Shown piece by piece: positions 17,530-28,353 of a DNA stretch of 64,000 nt. A program made the translations under genes and the position numbers. The stretch spans positions 496,001-560,000 of the forward strand of contig CAVSCI010000003.1 of assembly GCA_963726365.1 (NCBI GenBank), in the 5' to 3' direction. The DNA comes from JAABQG01 sp963726365 (GTDB lineage: Bacteria; Pseudomonadota; Gammaproteobacteria; Burkholderiales; Burkholderiaceae_C). How positions within the stretch are numbered: position 1 is the first letter of the stretch; each line of letters opens with the position of its first letter. Under the pieces are notes generated by a model. The model was given only the letters and a program-made list of their open reading frames with translations. It had not been told where the DNA came from and ran no database searches.

Positions 17530-17606
17530 TGGCCTGCCCGGAGGGACTCGAACCCCCGACCTACGGCTTAGAAGGCCGTTGCTCTATCCAGTTGAGCTAC
17601 GGGCAG
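17530..17606 (-). tRNA. tRNA-Arg (anticodon TCT)
   Basis: Minus-strand cloverleaf: 5' acceptor CTGCCCG pairs with CGGGCAG before discriminator G and an encoded CCA. The D-arm is GCTCAACTGGATAGAGC, the anticodon loop CTTCTAA and the T-arm GGGGGTTCGAGTCCC. All stems pair. Confidence 0.97.
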
Positions 17607-17612
17607 ATGGAT

Positions 17613-17637
17613 AAAAGGCTCACCGAGTGAGCCTTTT
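17613..17637. terminator. Hairpin between tRNA-Pro and tRNA-Arg
   Basis: AAAAGGCTCAC-CGA-GTGAGCCTTTT is a perfect 11-bp stem flanked by A and T runs. It lies between the two minus-strand tRNA genes, so the upstream tRNA-Pro transcript probably ends here. Confidence 0.75.
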
Positions 17638-17646
17638 CATATTCAG

Positions 17647-17723
<77 letters not shown>

Positions 17724-17879
17724 ACAAGCCTTGGATTCTAACCTTTACCGGGCTCTCGAATGTGTGCCCGGCGCTTTTTGTGCTGTTCCTTGTCAAACAG
17801 GATGGCGCGCTCAAGGCGCCAGCCCGTCACGCCGAAAAGGCGATTGGCTTCGTTCGCACAGCGGTTGTTGCGGCGGGGA

Positions 17880-19139
<1,260 letters not shown>

Positions 19140-19172
19140 CGTGATCTCCTGTGGCGGATAAAAAAGTGGGGG

Positions 19173-20258
19173 TCAGGCCTTCTGGGCGAATCTCCAGGCC
19201 AGTTCGGCCATGGGGCGAGCCCCGGCGCCCGAACTGATGGCTTGCGGGCTGGAGGCCGTGCCGGCCTCCACCCGCTTGGCGATGCCTTGCAGGATGGCGG
19301 CAATGCGGAACAGGTTGTAGGCAAGGTAGAAATTCCAGTCTGCCTTCAAAGCTTCAGGCGTGATGAAGCCCGTCCGGTCGCAGTACATGCGGATGTACTC
19401 GGCTTCCGTGGGAATGCCCAGGCTGGCGACATCAAGGCCACCGATGCCGCGAAACGAGCCCGGCGGGATGTGCCAGGCCATGCAGTGGTAGCTGAAGTCG
19501 GCCAGCGGGTGGCCCAGGGTGGAGAGTTCCCAGTCGAGCACGGCAAGCACCCGCGGCTCGGTCGGGTGGAACATCAGGTTGTCGAGCCGGTAGTCGCCAT
19601 GCACGATGCTGACCATGGCCTCGTCGCGAGCCTTGGCGGGTATGTGCGCCGGCAGCCACGCCATCAGCTGGTCCATCTCGGGGATCGGCTGGGTAATGGA
19701 TGCCACGTACTGCTTGCTCCAGCGGCCTATCTGGCGCTCGAAATAGTTGCCCGGCTTGCCATAGCCCGCAAGGCCGCGATCGGCGAACTTCACGGTGTGC
19801 AGCGCGGCGATCACACGGTTCATCTCGTTGTAGATGGCGCCACGCTCGCTGTTGTCCATGCCGGGCAGCGACTGGTCCCACAGGACCCGGCCCTGCACGA
19901 ATTCCATGACATAGAAGGCGCGGCCAATGACGGATTCGTCTTCGCAAAGCACGTGCATTCGGGCCACGGGCACGTCGGTGCCATACAAGCCTTTCATCAC
20001 GGCAAACTCGCGTTCGACGGCATGAGCGGAGGGCAGCAGCTTGGCGACAGGCCCGGGCTTGGCGCGCATCACATAGCTTTGGCCTGGCGTGACGAGCTTG
20101 TAGGTCGGGTTGGACTGCCCGCCCTTGAAAATCTCAACGGTCAAGGGGCCCTGAAAGCCGGGCAGGTTTTTATCAAGCCAGACGCTCAGCGACTCGACGT
20201 CGAAAGCGTGCGAACCGGTCACCGGGCGGGTACCGACAAAATGGGCGAAGTCGTTCAT
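19173..20258 (-). CDS. APH-type phosphotransferase, ACAD10/11 N-domain-like
   Basis: 361 residues of the aminoglycoside-phosphotransferase/choline-kinase fold. Motifs: KGGQSNPTYKLVT (nucleotide loop), YVMRAKPG with the ATP lysine-like position, VMEFVQGRVLWDQ hinge, the catalytic loop IVHGDYRLDNLMFHPTEPRV and the metal Asp in VLDWELSTLGHPLADFSYH. This subfamily phosphorylates hydroxy-acyl-CoA in ACAD10/11 and LvaA systems; antibiotic resistance is unlikely. The gene precedes the acyl-CoA dehydrogenase on the same strand and follows a Crp/Fnr-type regulator by 33 bp. All active-site motifs appear intact. Confidence 0.9.
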   Translation of the reverse strand: MNDFAHFVGTRPVTGSHAFDVESLSVWLDKNLPGFQGPLTVEIFKGGQSNPTYKLVTPGQSYVMRAKPGPVAKLLPSAHAVEREFAVMKGLYGTDVPVARMHVLCEDESVIGRAFYVMEFVQGRVLWDQSLPGMDNSERGAIYNEMNRVIAALHTVKFADRGLAGYGKPGNYFERQIGRWSKQYVASITQPIPEMDQLMAWLPAHIPAKARDEAMVSIVHGDYRLDNLMFHPTEPRVLAVLDWELSTLGHPLADFSYHCMAWHIPPGSFRGIGGLDVASLGIPTEAEYIRMYCDRTGFITPEALKADWNFYLAYNLFRIAAILQGIAKRVEAGTASSPQAISSGAGARPMAELAWRFAQKA

Positions 20259-20291
20259 GGTCAGGTGGGGAAGGTTGTTCTTCTTGATCTG

Positions 20292-21011
20292 CTAGTTGTC
20301 AGCATCGACGATGCGCATCAGCGCTTCGCGATCGCGTACCACCAGACCACCCGGCTCGATCCGGATGGCATTTTCCCGCTCCATCGCCTTGAGCTCCTGA
20401 TTGACCCGCTGCCTTGAGGCGCCGAGCAGCTGGGCCAGTTCTTCCTGGGCCAGCTGCAGGCTGATTCGCACTTCGCGCCCGTCCGACAGGCTCGGCACGC
20501 CGTAGCTGCGCACCAGATGCAGCAGTTGTTTGGCAAGCCTTGCCCTGAGCGGCAGTGTATTGAGGTCTTCCACCAGACCGTAGAGTTGCCGGATGCGGCG
20601 CGACTGCAGCCGCACCAGGGCTTCGTACAGCTCCACATGCTGGGCCAGAATTTTCTGGAAGTCGGTTCGAGCCACGCACAGCAGGGTGGTTTCCCCGTGC
20701 GCATAGGCATCGTGCGTGCGCCGGTCGCCATCGAAGATCGCCACGTCGCCGAACCAGATGCCCGGCTCCACGTAGGTCAGCGTGATCTGCTTGCCCGAGA
20801 TCGAGGTGGAACTGACGCGGACCGCGCCTCGGGCGCAGGCTGTCCATTCGACCGGTGGTTCGCCGCGCGCCACGATCAGCTCGCCGTCCTTGTAACGTTT
20901 GACGTAGGCGCATCGGAGTATGTCGTGTCGCAGTGAGGGTGAAAGGGATGAGAACCAGCGACCGGTATTGATCGCCTCGCGTTCGTCGATGGTAAGAATC
21001 GGATCGTCCAT
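20292..21011 (-). CDS. Crp/Fnr-family transcriptional regulator
   Basis: 239 residues from ATG 21011 (MDDPILTID). The N-terminal cyclic-nucleotide-binding-like barrel includes GELIVARGEPPVEWTACARG and EPGIWFGDVAIFDGDRRTHD. A dimerisation helix RIRQLYGLVEDLN and a winged HTH (LQLAQEELAQLLGASRQRVN) follow. It lacks the N-terminal cysteine cluster of FNR, so iron-sulfur sensing is unlikely. As first gene of the run Crp - kinase - dehydrogenase (gaps of 33 bp) it probably controls that operon. Effector unknown. Confidence 0.9.
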   Translation of the reverse strand: MDDPILTIDEREAINTGRWFSSLSPSLRHDILRCAYVKRYKDGELIVARGEPPVEWTACARGAVRVSSTSISGKQITLTYVEPGIWFGDVAIFDGDRRTHDAYAHGETTLLCVARTDFQKILAQHVELYEALVRLQSRRIRQLYGLVEDLNTLPLRARLAKQLLHLVRSYGVPSLSDGREVRISLQLAQEELAQLLGASRQRVNQELKAMERENAIRIEPGGLVVRDREALMRIVDADN

Positions 21012-21158
21012 GGCCTGTCCTATGCGTGACTGATATTCATCGGATTGTCGCGTGAGGGACCTCCCGACGTGCACAGGGTTGTCACCTGAGCGTCTGAAAA
21101 GTCCGAAGTCCGCAGCGGTCTGCGGGGCGGCGCACTGGAACTTGCGTGCCTGCCGGGC

Positions 21159-21938
21159 CTATTCGAAGCGGGGCGGCTTCTTTTCCAGAAAGGCGTTGAT
21201 GCCGATTCCCGCATTGACGTGGTGCAGGTTTCTGACGAAATGCTCACGCTCCATCGACAGATGACGCGACAGGGTGGAGGTCGCAGCCTCGCTGACCAGC
21301 TCCTTGATGCTCGCCAGTGCATTGGGTGCCCGCGCATTGAGCCGCTCAGCCAGTTCAAAGGCGCCTTGCAGGGCGTTACCCGACTCTGTCAGCCGGTTGA
21401 CAAGGCCCAGCTGGTGAAGCCGTTCGGCGCTGATGCGCTCGCCGCACATCAGCAGTTCGGTCACCAGCTGGCGCGGGAGGGCCCGAGAAAGACTCCAGCT
21501 ACCGCCGCCATCCGGCGAAAGCGCGATATTGCTGTAGGCCATGACGAATACCGCGTCACGCGCCGCGACGATGAAGTCGCAGGCCAGGGCGAGAGAAAAA
21601 CCGGCGCCGGCCGCCGGACCTTCCACGGCGCCGATGACCGGTTTGGGGAAGGTGCGTATCGCTTCGATCCAGTTGTGCAGGCCTTCGATGCTTCGCGCCT
21701 GCACGTCTGGTGGCAATTGCCGGTTGGCCTGCAGTCGCTGAAGGTTGCCGCCTGCACTGAAAACCGCACCTTCGCCGGCGATGACGACGCTGCGCACCTC
21801 AGAGCTGGACTCCGCGACATTCAGTGCCTCGACGCCCGCGGCATAGATTTCAGGGCCCAGGGCATTGCGGTGCTCAGGATTGCAGATGGTCAGGACCATC
21901 GTCAGGCCCTCGCTGGTGCTTCGGAGCTCTGCGGTCAT
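21159..21938 (-). CDS. Enoyl-CoA hydratase/isomerase family protein
   Basis: 259 residues of the crotonase fold from ATG 21938. Oxyanion-hole segments are VFSAGGNLQRL and EGPAAGAGFSLALACDFI. The GxGG-like segment SPDGGGSWSLSRALPRQL replaces the usual second catalytic Glu region, more like isomerase or PaaG types than classic hydratases. It lies 5 bp after the 3-hydroxyacyl-CoA dehydrogenase gene, same strand, so the two probably act in sequence in beta-oxidation of an unusual acid. Confidence 0.9.
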   Translation of the reverse strand: MTAELRSTSEGLTMVLTICNPEHRNALGPEIYAAGVEALNVAESSSEVRSVVIAGEGAVFSAGGNLQRLQANRQLPPDVQARSIEGLHNWIEAIRTFPKPVIGAVEGPAAGAGFSLALACDFIVAARDAVFVMAYSNIALSPDGGGSWSLSRALPRQLVTELLMCGERISAERLHQLGLVNRLTESGNALQGAFELAERLNARAPNALASIKELVSEAATSTLSRHLSMEREHFVRNLHHVNAGIGINAFLEKKPPRFE

Positions 21939-21943
21939 GGGCG

Positions 21944-23467
21944 CTATTCCTCGGTGTGCATCAGGCTCAGGCCGATGGCGCCACGGCGACGCAACCAGGG
22001 GCTGGGGCGATAACGCGGATCCCCGTAGACGGTCTGCATGTTGAACAACACTTCGAGGATGTTCGTCGGGCCATAGCGATCCCCCATGGCCAGAGGGCCG
22101 AGCGGGTAGCCCAGGCCGAGTGTGACCGCGGTTTCCAGGTCCTGCGGTGTGCAAACGCGTTGCTGGCACATGTCGGCGGCGATATTGACGATGTTGGCCA
22201 CCACGCGCTGGGTGACGAAACCGCCGCTGTCTCGGATCACGCTGACCGCCTTCCCATCCCGGGAAAACAGCGCATGTGCCGCGTCACGCATGTCGATCCG
22301 GGTGGCCGGGTTTGTCGCAAGCACCCGTCGCCGGGTCGTGGCGTCGTCCACCAGCATGTCGATGCCCACCGTTCGCGCCGGGTCCAGGCGTTCGACCACC
22401 GCCACGGTGGTGACATCAAAGCCCAGCGGCGCGACCAGGGTGAGCGCGACAGGAGAGGGCGAGGCGCCGGTTTCGATCCGGGCGTCGAGATTTTTCAATA
22501 GTTGGAGGAGCTCTGATCGACGTGCCGCGCGGGGCGACACCCAGACGGGCGGCATTTCGGTGACCTGCGGCGCCGGTGGCTCGGGGGTGATCCGGGCGAC
22601 ACCGTCCTCATAGAGATAGAAACCTTCCCCAACCTTCCTGCCCAGCATGCCGCCAGCCAGGCGCTGCGCCGTGATCACGCTGGGGCGGTAGCGCGGCTCC
22701 TCAAAATACTGCCGGTAGATCGACTCCATGACGGGATGCGAGACATCCAGCGCGGTCAGGTCGAAAAGTTCAAAGGGTCCTAGTTTGAAGCCGGCCTGAT
22801 CTTTGAGGATCCGGTCGATCGTGGCGAAATCGGAGATGCCTTCGCCCACGATGCGCAATGCCTCGGTGCCATAACCACGGCCGGCATGGTTGACAATGAA
22901 GCCGGGCGTGTCTTGCGCCTGTACCGGCGTGTGCCCCATCTGGCGGGCGTAGCGCGTCAGTCCATCGCAAGCGGCCTGATCGGTCTTGAGACCCGCGATG
23001 ACCTCAACGACCTTCATCAAGGGCACAGGGTTGAAGAAGTGGTAGCCGGCAAACCGGCCAGGCCGCTTCAGCCCAGCGGCGATCGCAGTGACGGAAAGCG
23101 AGGATGTGTTGGTGACCAGCACCGTGTCCGGCCTGACGATCGCCTCCAGTTCGGCAAACAGGGCTTTCTTGACGTCCAGGCGCTCAACGATGGCCTCGAC
23201 GACCAGGTCGCAGTCGTGCAGCATGGACAGATGATTGGCCAGCGTCAGGCGGGATTTGTTGTCCACGACGGACTCCGGGCTCAAACGGCCTTTTTCTTCG
23301 AGTCTGTCCCACTGTGAAAACACGGCGTCGCGCGCGTTGGCCAGAGCCTCGGGCTGGGTGTCAAAAATCCTGACTCTGCTGCCGGCCTGGGCAGCGATTT
23401 GCGCGATTCCCCGCCCCATGGCGCCGGCGCCGATGACGGCAATTGTCGAAAATGTGACTTCTTTCAT
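21944..23467 (-). CDS. 3-hydroxyacyl-CoA dehydrogenase (PaaH-like, two C-domains)
   Basis: 507 residues from ATG 23467; an ORF extension upstream is rejected. The NAD-binding Rossmann motif is VIGAGAMGRGIAQIAAQAG. The catalytic His region is AGYHFFNPVPLMKVVEVI, and DTPGFIVNHAGRGYGTEAL is the first 3HCDH C-domain. A second C-domain follows in the last 150 residues (RDSGGFVTQRVVANIVNIAA, GLGYPLGPLAMGD). This two-domain layout matches PaaH/PaaC-type enzymes. It oxidises 3-hydroxyacyl-CoA to 3-oxoacyl-CoA and probably works with the adjacent enoyl-CoA hydratase. Divergent from the FimV-like gene. Confidence 0.93.
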   Translation of the reverse strand: MKEVTFSTIAVIGAGAMGRGIAQIAAQAGSRVRIFDTQPEALANARDAVFSQWDRLEEKGRLSPESVVDNKSRLTLANHLSMLHDCDLVVEAIVERLDVKKALFAELEAIVRPDTVLVTNTSSLSVTAIAAGLKRPGRFAGYHFFNPVPLMKVVEVIAGLKTDQAACDGLTRYARQMGHTPVQAQDTPGFIVNHAGRGYGTEALRIVGEGISDFATIDRILKDQAGFKLGPFELFDLTALDVSHPVMESIYRQYFEEPRYRPSVITAQRLAGGMLGRKVGEGFYLYEDGVARITPEPPAPQVTEMPPVWVSPRAARRSELLQLLKNLDARIETGASPSPVALTLVAPLGFDVTTVAVVERLDPARTVGIDMLVDDATTRRRVLATNPATRIDMRDAAHALFSRDGKAVSVIRDSGGFVTQRVVANIVNIAADMCQQRVCTPQDLETAVTLGLGYPLGPLAMGDRYGPTNILEVLFNMQTVYGDPRYRPSPWLRRRGAIGLSLMHTEE

Positions 23468-23527
23468 GATTTGATTATGGTTCAGTGTGTTACTGCAGGA
23501 TACAACTGTGCCAAAATCCCGATTCAA

Positions 23528-25582
23528 ATGAAGCAAGCTGTGAACTTAAGACATATTGTGGCCGGAGGGCTTGTTCTGGCGTCGGCATTGAATTGCGACG
23601 CCATGAGTCTTGATCGGGCCAGGGGCGTGGCCTTGATTGGCCGACCCCTCGACCTCAGCGTCCAGGTCAAGCTGGATCCCGCCGATGATGCCGAGGGGCT
23701 ATGCGCCGTAGCCGAAGTCTTCTATGCGGACCGTCGCGTGGAAGCCGGTCAAGTGCAAGTGACCTCGGGGCGTGGTACGTCCGCAGAGGAGGCGACGGTC
23801 CGTATCCGGTCGTCGGCGCTCGTGGATGAGCCGGTCGTCACCGTTTCACTGAAGGCGGGTTGCAAGCAAGGCTTGACGCGTCGTTATGTCTTGCTTTCTG
23901 AGTTGCCTGGTCAAAGCGTCGTGGAAGTGCCTGCGGCCAGCGCACGTGCCACAGTTGAGCCTGCGGGCCGACCCTATCCGGCGACGGCAGGCGGTGATGA
24001 AGGTGGAGTGAATTCAGTTGCAGTACCGCTGGCCAGCCGAACCGAGCGGGTCAGGGCTACAAAAGAGAAACCCCCGGTGGCAGCCAAGGCGGCAGCCCCT
24101 GCCGAGTCCCGCCGGGCAGAGGCCAAAGCCCCGGCGCGAAGTGTCGTGCGCAGTCCGGAGCCACCGACTCCGGTTGGAAAACCTCGCCTGAAACTCGATC
24201 CCGCTGAGATCTTGATCGCGCGCGATCCAGTGTTGCGGGCGTCAACAGAACTGCTGACGGTTCCCCAGGAAACCGGCTCCCGGCGCGTGGAAGCAGCGGC
24301 GCTGTGGCGTGCGCTCAACGCGACGCCTGACTCGGTCATGAGAGACGAACAACGCATGCTGGCGCTTCAGACAGATGCCACCGCCATGCGGCTCCAGAAC
24401 CAGAAGAACGAAACCGCCATCGCGGATCTCAAGGCCCGTTTGCAGACGGCGCAGGCGGAGCGCTATCAGAACGCGCTCGTTTATGGCCTGCTGGCTGCAC
24501 TGGTGCTGGCCTTGGGCGCCGCAGCGTATCTGTGGAGCCGAGGCCGCCGGCAGTCCAAGCCACAGTGGTGGGGGATTGGGGACGAAGAATTCAACGATGT
24601 TTCGGCGATGGCGCCAGAGCCGGTGGTGGCGACGGGACGGTCCAGCGTTGATCTGGATGTCGATCTGAGCGCCAGCCCGGTGCCAGATGCAGTCCCGGAG
24701 CCTGGTTTGCGCAAGCTTGACGCACGTGCCGTGGCGACACCGCCGAGGGGTGCAGATTTCCAGGGCAGTCTGTCGGGTGGCGGTCGGGCGGTCAAGGTGG
24801 AAGAACTTCTGGACGTCCAGCAGCAAGCGGATTTCTTCCTGTCCCTGGGGCAATACGAGCAGGCCATTGCGACCCTGCGGAACCATATCTCAGACAACGT
24901 TGAAACGAGTGCATTGGCGTACCTGGATCTTCTCAAGGTGTTCCATATGCAGGGGCGCAGGAAGGACTATGAGCTGGTGCGCAAGGAGTTCAATGAGGCA
25001 TTCAACTCTGAGGTTCCGGAGTTTGCCGCCTTTGGCAAGCAAACGAAGGGCTTGACCACTTATGAATCGGTAATGCCCCGAATTGTTTCGCTCTGGCCCA
25101 CCGAAGAAGTACTTGAGTTCATCGAGGAGTCCATTTTCCGCAAGCCCGGGCAGGACAATCATGCGTTCGACCTGGAAGCGTACGACGAACTCCTGATGCT
25201 GTACGTGGTCGCGAAAGACATCGTGAAAGGGCAGCGCGGCGGGTCAGCATTTGACGCCGCGCGGGCCGGTTTGGCAACGCCTGAAAACTCGCTTGGCTCG
25301 ACATGGGCTGATCTGGAGCGTCTGAGGTTTCAGGCGACGTCCATGCAGCCGTTACCTGTCAGCCCAATGCCTGATGACGGTTCGGGATCGTCAAACCTGG
25401 GTGTTTTGTCGTCTCGGGATGTCGAGGTGGACATTGATTTGTCCGAATTCCCCAGCGAGTTTTATGAGGCGCCGGCGACTTCGGCGCCTGTCGAAAAGGG
25501 TGGACCCAAGCCGGCCGTACCGGATTTCGATCTCTTCGATTTGGCGACCCAGGCGCACGCTGCCTCAAAGCGCAAGCCCTGA
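23528..25582 (+). CDS. FimV-like inner-membrane protein with periplasmic and TPR-like cytoplasmic parts
   Basis: 684 residues from ATG 23528. A signal-like N-terminus (LRHIVAGGLVLASALNCDAM) is followed by a beta-rich domain with RARGVALIGRPLDLSVQVKL, which recalls the FimV/TspA N-terminal domain. A Pro/Ala-rich linker leads to a helical segment (LQTDATAMRLQNQKNETAIA), one transmembrane helix (LVYGLLAALVLALGAAAYLW) near 320-340, an acidic linker and a C-terminal helical repeat region (QQQADFFLSLGQYEQAIATL). FimV proteins organise polar secretion and pilus machinery. No LysM motif was recognised and no pilus genes are near, so the name is by resemblance. The last 2 bp nearly touch the convergent MFS gene. 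Confidence 0.7.
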   Translation: MKQAVNLRHIVAGGLVLASALNCDAMSLDRARGVALIGRPLDLSVQVKLDPADDAEGLCAVAEVFYADRRVEAGQVQVTSGRGTSAEEATVRIRSSALVDEPVVTVSLKAGCKQGLTRRYVLLSELPGQSVVEVPAASARATVEPAGRPYPATAGGDEGGVNSVAVPLASRTERVRATKEKPPVAAKAAAPAESRRAEAKAPARSVVRSPEPPTPVGKPRLKLDPAEILIARDPVLRASTELLTVPQETGSRRVEAAALWRALNATPDSVMRDEQRMLALQTDATAMRLQNQKNETAIADLKARLQTAQAERYQNALVYGLLAALVLALGAAAYLWSRGRRQSKPQWWGIGDEEFNDVSAMAPEPVVATGRSSVDLDVDLSASPVPDAVPEPGLRKLDARAVATPPRGADFQGSLSGGGRAVKVEELLDVQQQADFFLSLGQYEQAIATLRNHISDNVETSALAYLDLLKVFHMQGRRKDYELVRKEFNEAFNSEVPEFAAFGKQTKGLTTYESVMPRIVSLWPTEEVLEFIEESIFRKPGQDNHAFDLEAYDELLMLYVVAKDIVKGQRGGSAFDAARAGLATPENSLGSTWADLERLRFQATSMQPLPVSPMPDDGSGSSNLGVLSSRDVEVDIDLSEFPSEFYEAPATSAPVEKGGPKPAVPDFDLFDLATQAHAASKRKP

Positions 25583-25584
25583 GT

Positions 25585-26757
25585 TCACTGTGTTTCAGGG
25601 GGCTTGGCGCTGTTTGCAGTTGTCGCAAGCCAGCTGACACACAATGCGGCCAGCAGGCCCGCCAGTCCGTACCAGTTCAGCTGTTCCATCTGGCCTTGGG
25701 CAATCAGCCAGCCTCCGCTGGCAGCCCCGAAGGCCTGTCCGGCGTACATCGCGGACGTGTTGAGCGCAATAGAGGCCGATGCAAGGGCAGGAGCGATTCC
25801 CAGCAAGCGAGCCTGTTGCGCCGAATTCGACGAAAAGCAGCCCAGTGCCCAGGGGACGGACACCAGAGCTGCCAAGACAAGGGTGCTTCCCAGCGGCCAC
25901 AGTCCCAGGCTCAGTGCCATGCTGGCGATGCCGACGCCGACTGCGCGTGAGGCGCCGATTCGGTCGACGTGGCGTGACATCAGCATGTTGCCGGCAAAAC
26001 CGAAGATGCCAAACCAGGCAAAAAGCAGGCTCAGCTCAAGTGGTGTGACGCCCAGGCGGTGCTTGAAATAGGGGGCAAAGTAGGAAAAAAGGACGAACTG
26101 GCCGGCCGCATACAGCACCGTGACCAGGATGCACAGCATGAGCGGGCGGGACTGAAGCGTCTGGCGCCATGACGACCAGGACAAGGCCGGTGGCTTGACC
26201 CCGTCGGGCAGGGTGCGCCAGACCCATGCAGCGCTCGCGAAGGACAATACACCGACCAGGACGAAGGCTGCTCGCCATCCGAACAGGCCGCCGATCAATG
26301 CGCTGAGTGGCATGCCGAGAACCGAGGCGACGGACCAACCCAGGAAAACGAAGGTGATGGCCCTGCCGCGTTGCGACGCTGGAACCAGAAGGCCGATGCA
26401 GGCCGCGGCTTGCGGCGTGAAGATCGCCGGGGACACGACAGCGAGAATCCGCAAGGCCAGCAGCACCCTGAAGTCGGGAGCGATCGCGGATGCGAGGTGC
26501 ATCACCCCATACCAGAGCAGGCAGGACGCCAACAGCCTTCTCCGGTCCCATCCTGCGACCATCGCCGCGAAAAGGGGCGCACCCAGGCACATCACCAAGG
26601 CCGCAGCCGAGATCAGCTGCCCTGCGGTTGCAGGTGAAATCAGCAGTGATTCGCTGATTTCGTTGAGCGTGCCCGGAACCACCATGACGCCGGTGCCGAT
26701 CACCACGTTGCCAAACATCAGGGGCCACAACACCGCCGGCAGGCGCTGTCGGGTCAT
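25585..26757 (-). CDS. MFS transporter, DHA1-type
   Basis: 390 residues with twelve predicted hydrophobic helices. Loop 2-3 carries LFAAMVAGWDRRRLLASCLLW in place of the classical GxxxDRxGRR. A motif-C-like segment is FVFLGWSVASVLGMPLSALI. This resembles arabinose/drug efflux DHA1 proteins such as AraJ/YdhP. The substrate is not predictable. It begins 1-2 bp after the D-2-hydroxyacid dehydrogenase gene on the same strand, so the two form an operon. Confidence 0.9.
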   Translation of the reverse strand: MTRQRLPAVLWPLMFGNVVIGTGVMVVPGTLNEISESLLISPATAGQLISAAALVMCLGAPLFAAMVAGWDRRRLLASCLLWYGVMHLASAIAPDFRVLLALRILAVVSPAIFTPQAAACIGLLVPASQRGRAITFVFLGWSVASVLGMPLSALIGGLFGWRAAFVLVGVLSFASAAWVWRTLPDGVKPPALSWSSWRQTLQSRPLMLCILVTVLYAAGQFVLFSYFAPYFKHRLGVTPLELSLLFAWFGIFGFAGNMLMSRHVDRIGASRAVGVGIASMALSLGLWPLGSTLVLAALVSVPWALGCFSSNSAQQARLLGIAPALASASIALNTSAMYAGQAFGAASGGWLIAQGQMEQLNWYGLAGLLAALCVSWLATTANSAKPPETQ

Positions 26758-26758
26758 G

Positions 26759-27766
26759 TCAGCGGCGGACCTGCAGTGCGCCCGGGTTGACGATATTGGT
26801 CGGGGTGCCCCTGATGAAGTTCACTACATTGTCAAAGGCCGCGCCGAAATACATCTCGTAGCTGTCGCGCTCTACATAGCCGATGTGCGGGGTACAAATG
26901 CAGCTTTCCAGCCGCAACAGGGCGTGGCCCTGCAGAATGGGTTCTGTTTCAAACACGTCCACGGCCGCCAAGCCGGGATTGCCCCGGTTGAGCGCGCTGA
27001 TGAGGACGTCGGGCTGAAGCAGTTCGGCCCGCGAAGTGTTGACGAAGAGTGCCGTGGGCTTCATGCGCGAGAGGTCGTCCAGGTTGACGATGCCTTGGGT
27101 TGCCTCGTTCAGGCGCAGGTGCAGGGACAACACATCGGATTGCTCAAAAAACGCCTCGCGTGTGCCTGCCGGCACAAATCCATCGCCAGCAGCCTTCGCG
27201 CGCGAAGCCGCGCTGCCCCAGATCATCACATGCATGCCGAAGGCCTTGCCATACCCGGCCACAATCTGGCCGACCTTGCCATAGCCCCAGATGCCCAGCG
27301 TCTTTCCCTTGAGAACCGTACCTAGCGAGAAGTTCGGGGGCATCGACGCCGACTTCAAGCCCGACTGCTGCCACGCGCCATGTTTCAGATTGCCGATGTA
27401 TTGCGGAAGGCGCCGCATTGCCGCCATGATGAGCGCCCAGGTCAATTCAGCCGGTGCAACCGGGGAGCCAGTTCCTTCGGCCACCGCAATGCCACGTTCG
27501 GTGCAGGCCGATACGTCGACATGGCTGCCGATCCGCCCGGTCTGGACAATCAGTTTGAGGCGGGGTAATTTTTCAATCAGCTGGCGGGTAATGTGCGTAC
27601 GCTCACGGATCAGCACGATGACATCGGCGTCTTTCAGCCGGACAGACAGTTGACCGATGCCCTTGACAGTGTTGGTATAGACCTTGGCGGGAAAGGCATC
27701 CAGCCGTGTGGCGCAGTCAAGTTTGCGCACGGCGTCCTGGTAGTCGTCGAGAATCACGATGTTCAT
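26759..27766 (-). CDS. D-2-hydroxyacid dehydrogenase family protein
   Basis: 335 residues, NAD(P)-dependent oxidoreductase of the D-isomer 2-hydroxyacid family. N-terminal catalytic part: MNIVILDDYQDAVRKLDCA. Dinucleotide motif: LGIWGYGKVGQIVAGYGKAF. Catalytic Arg in FVNTSRAELL, Glu in VDVFETEPI and His in CICTPHIGYVE. Members of this subgroup with a MNIVILDDYQ start are typical of Burkholderiales and uncharacterised; the substrate could be a 2-oxo or 2-hydroxy acid. Operon with the downstream MFS transporter. Confidence 0.92.
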   Translation of the reverse strand: MNIVILDDYQDAVRKLDCATRLDAFPAKVYTNTVKGIGQLSVRLKDADVIVLIRERTHITRQLIEKLPRLKLIVQTGRIGSHVDVSACTERGIAVAEGTGSPVAPAELTWALIMAAMRRLPQYIGNLKHGAWQQSGLKSASMPPNFSLGTVLKGKTLGIWGYGKVGQIVAGYGKAFGMHVMIWGSAASRAKAAGDGFVPAGTREAFFEQSDVLSLHLRLNEATQGIVNLDDLSRMKPTALFVNTSRAELLQPDVLISALNRGNPGLAAVDVFETEPILQGHALLRLESCICTPHIGYVERDSYEMYFGAAFDNVVNFIRGTPTNIVNPGALQVRR

Positions 27767-27897
27767 CCCGCCATTGTGCCTTCTGCCAGCCGGGCCGCGC
27801 CGGGCGGCACCCTGTTTTGCGGCTCAAGAAGAGGCCCGTGAAAGAAAATATCGCGGCCCTGCTCCCGATGCAGGTGGCAGCTTTGCGCCGTTCAGAA

Positions 27898-28221
27898 TTA
27901 CATCCTGGCTTCCATCGCTGCGAGTCGATCCAGTTCAGCGCAAACATCGGCCATCCGGCCGGAGATCATCATCCGGCCGGTACTTCCGACCGGCATCCCT
28001 GAATCAATCATGCGCACCACGCGCAGCGGCAGTGCGCGGCGAGGCTGCGCACTACTGTTTTTCTTCAATGGCATCCGCACCGTGCAGGGGGTCGATCCGG
28101 GCTCGCAAACGGCACGGGGAGGTGCTTTCGCGGCGGACCGAGGACTGAATGGCACCAGCCGGGTTACAAGCTCCTGCAGAGGTGTCAGAAGTGACGAGAG
28201 GGTAAAAAGGGCGATTCCCAT
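27898..28221 (-). CDS. Small hypothetical protein downstream of lexA
   Basis: 107 residues from ATG 28221, preceded by GAAAGG at proper spacing. It has a hydrophobic N-terminus (MGIALFTLSSLLTPLQELVT), a basic Pro/Ser-rich middle and a C-terminal segment MIDSGMPVGSTGRMMISGRM then VCAELDRLAAMEARM. No family is recognised. It follows lexA by 132 bp on the same strand, so SOS co-regulation or a cell-division role is possible but unsupported. Confidence 0.5.
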   Translation of the reverse strand: MGIALFTLSSLLTPLQELVTRLVPFSPRSAAKAPPRAVCEPGSTPCTVRMPLKKNSSAQPRRALPLRVVRMIDSGMPVGSTGRMMISGRMADVCAELDRLAAMEARM

Positions 28222-28353
28222 GTGAAACCTTTCAAGGGTTGGAGGTCGAACACAGGCAGGATTGCAAGAGGATGCGCCACAACAGGGTTATGACAACGCA
28301 GGGTTGCCAAACGCCCGCCACCTGCCGCAGCGCGCGGGATCAATTGGCGGCGG

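Noticed and set aside
19173..20258. Aminoglycoside resistance gene
   Set aside because: The APH fold is present, but context and motifs match the ACAD10/11-type hydroxyacyl kinase branch.
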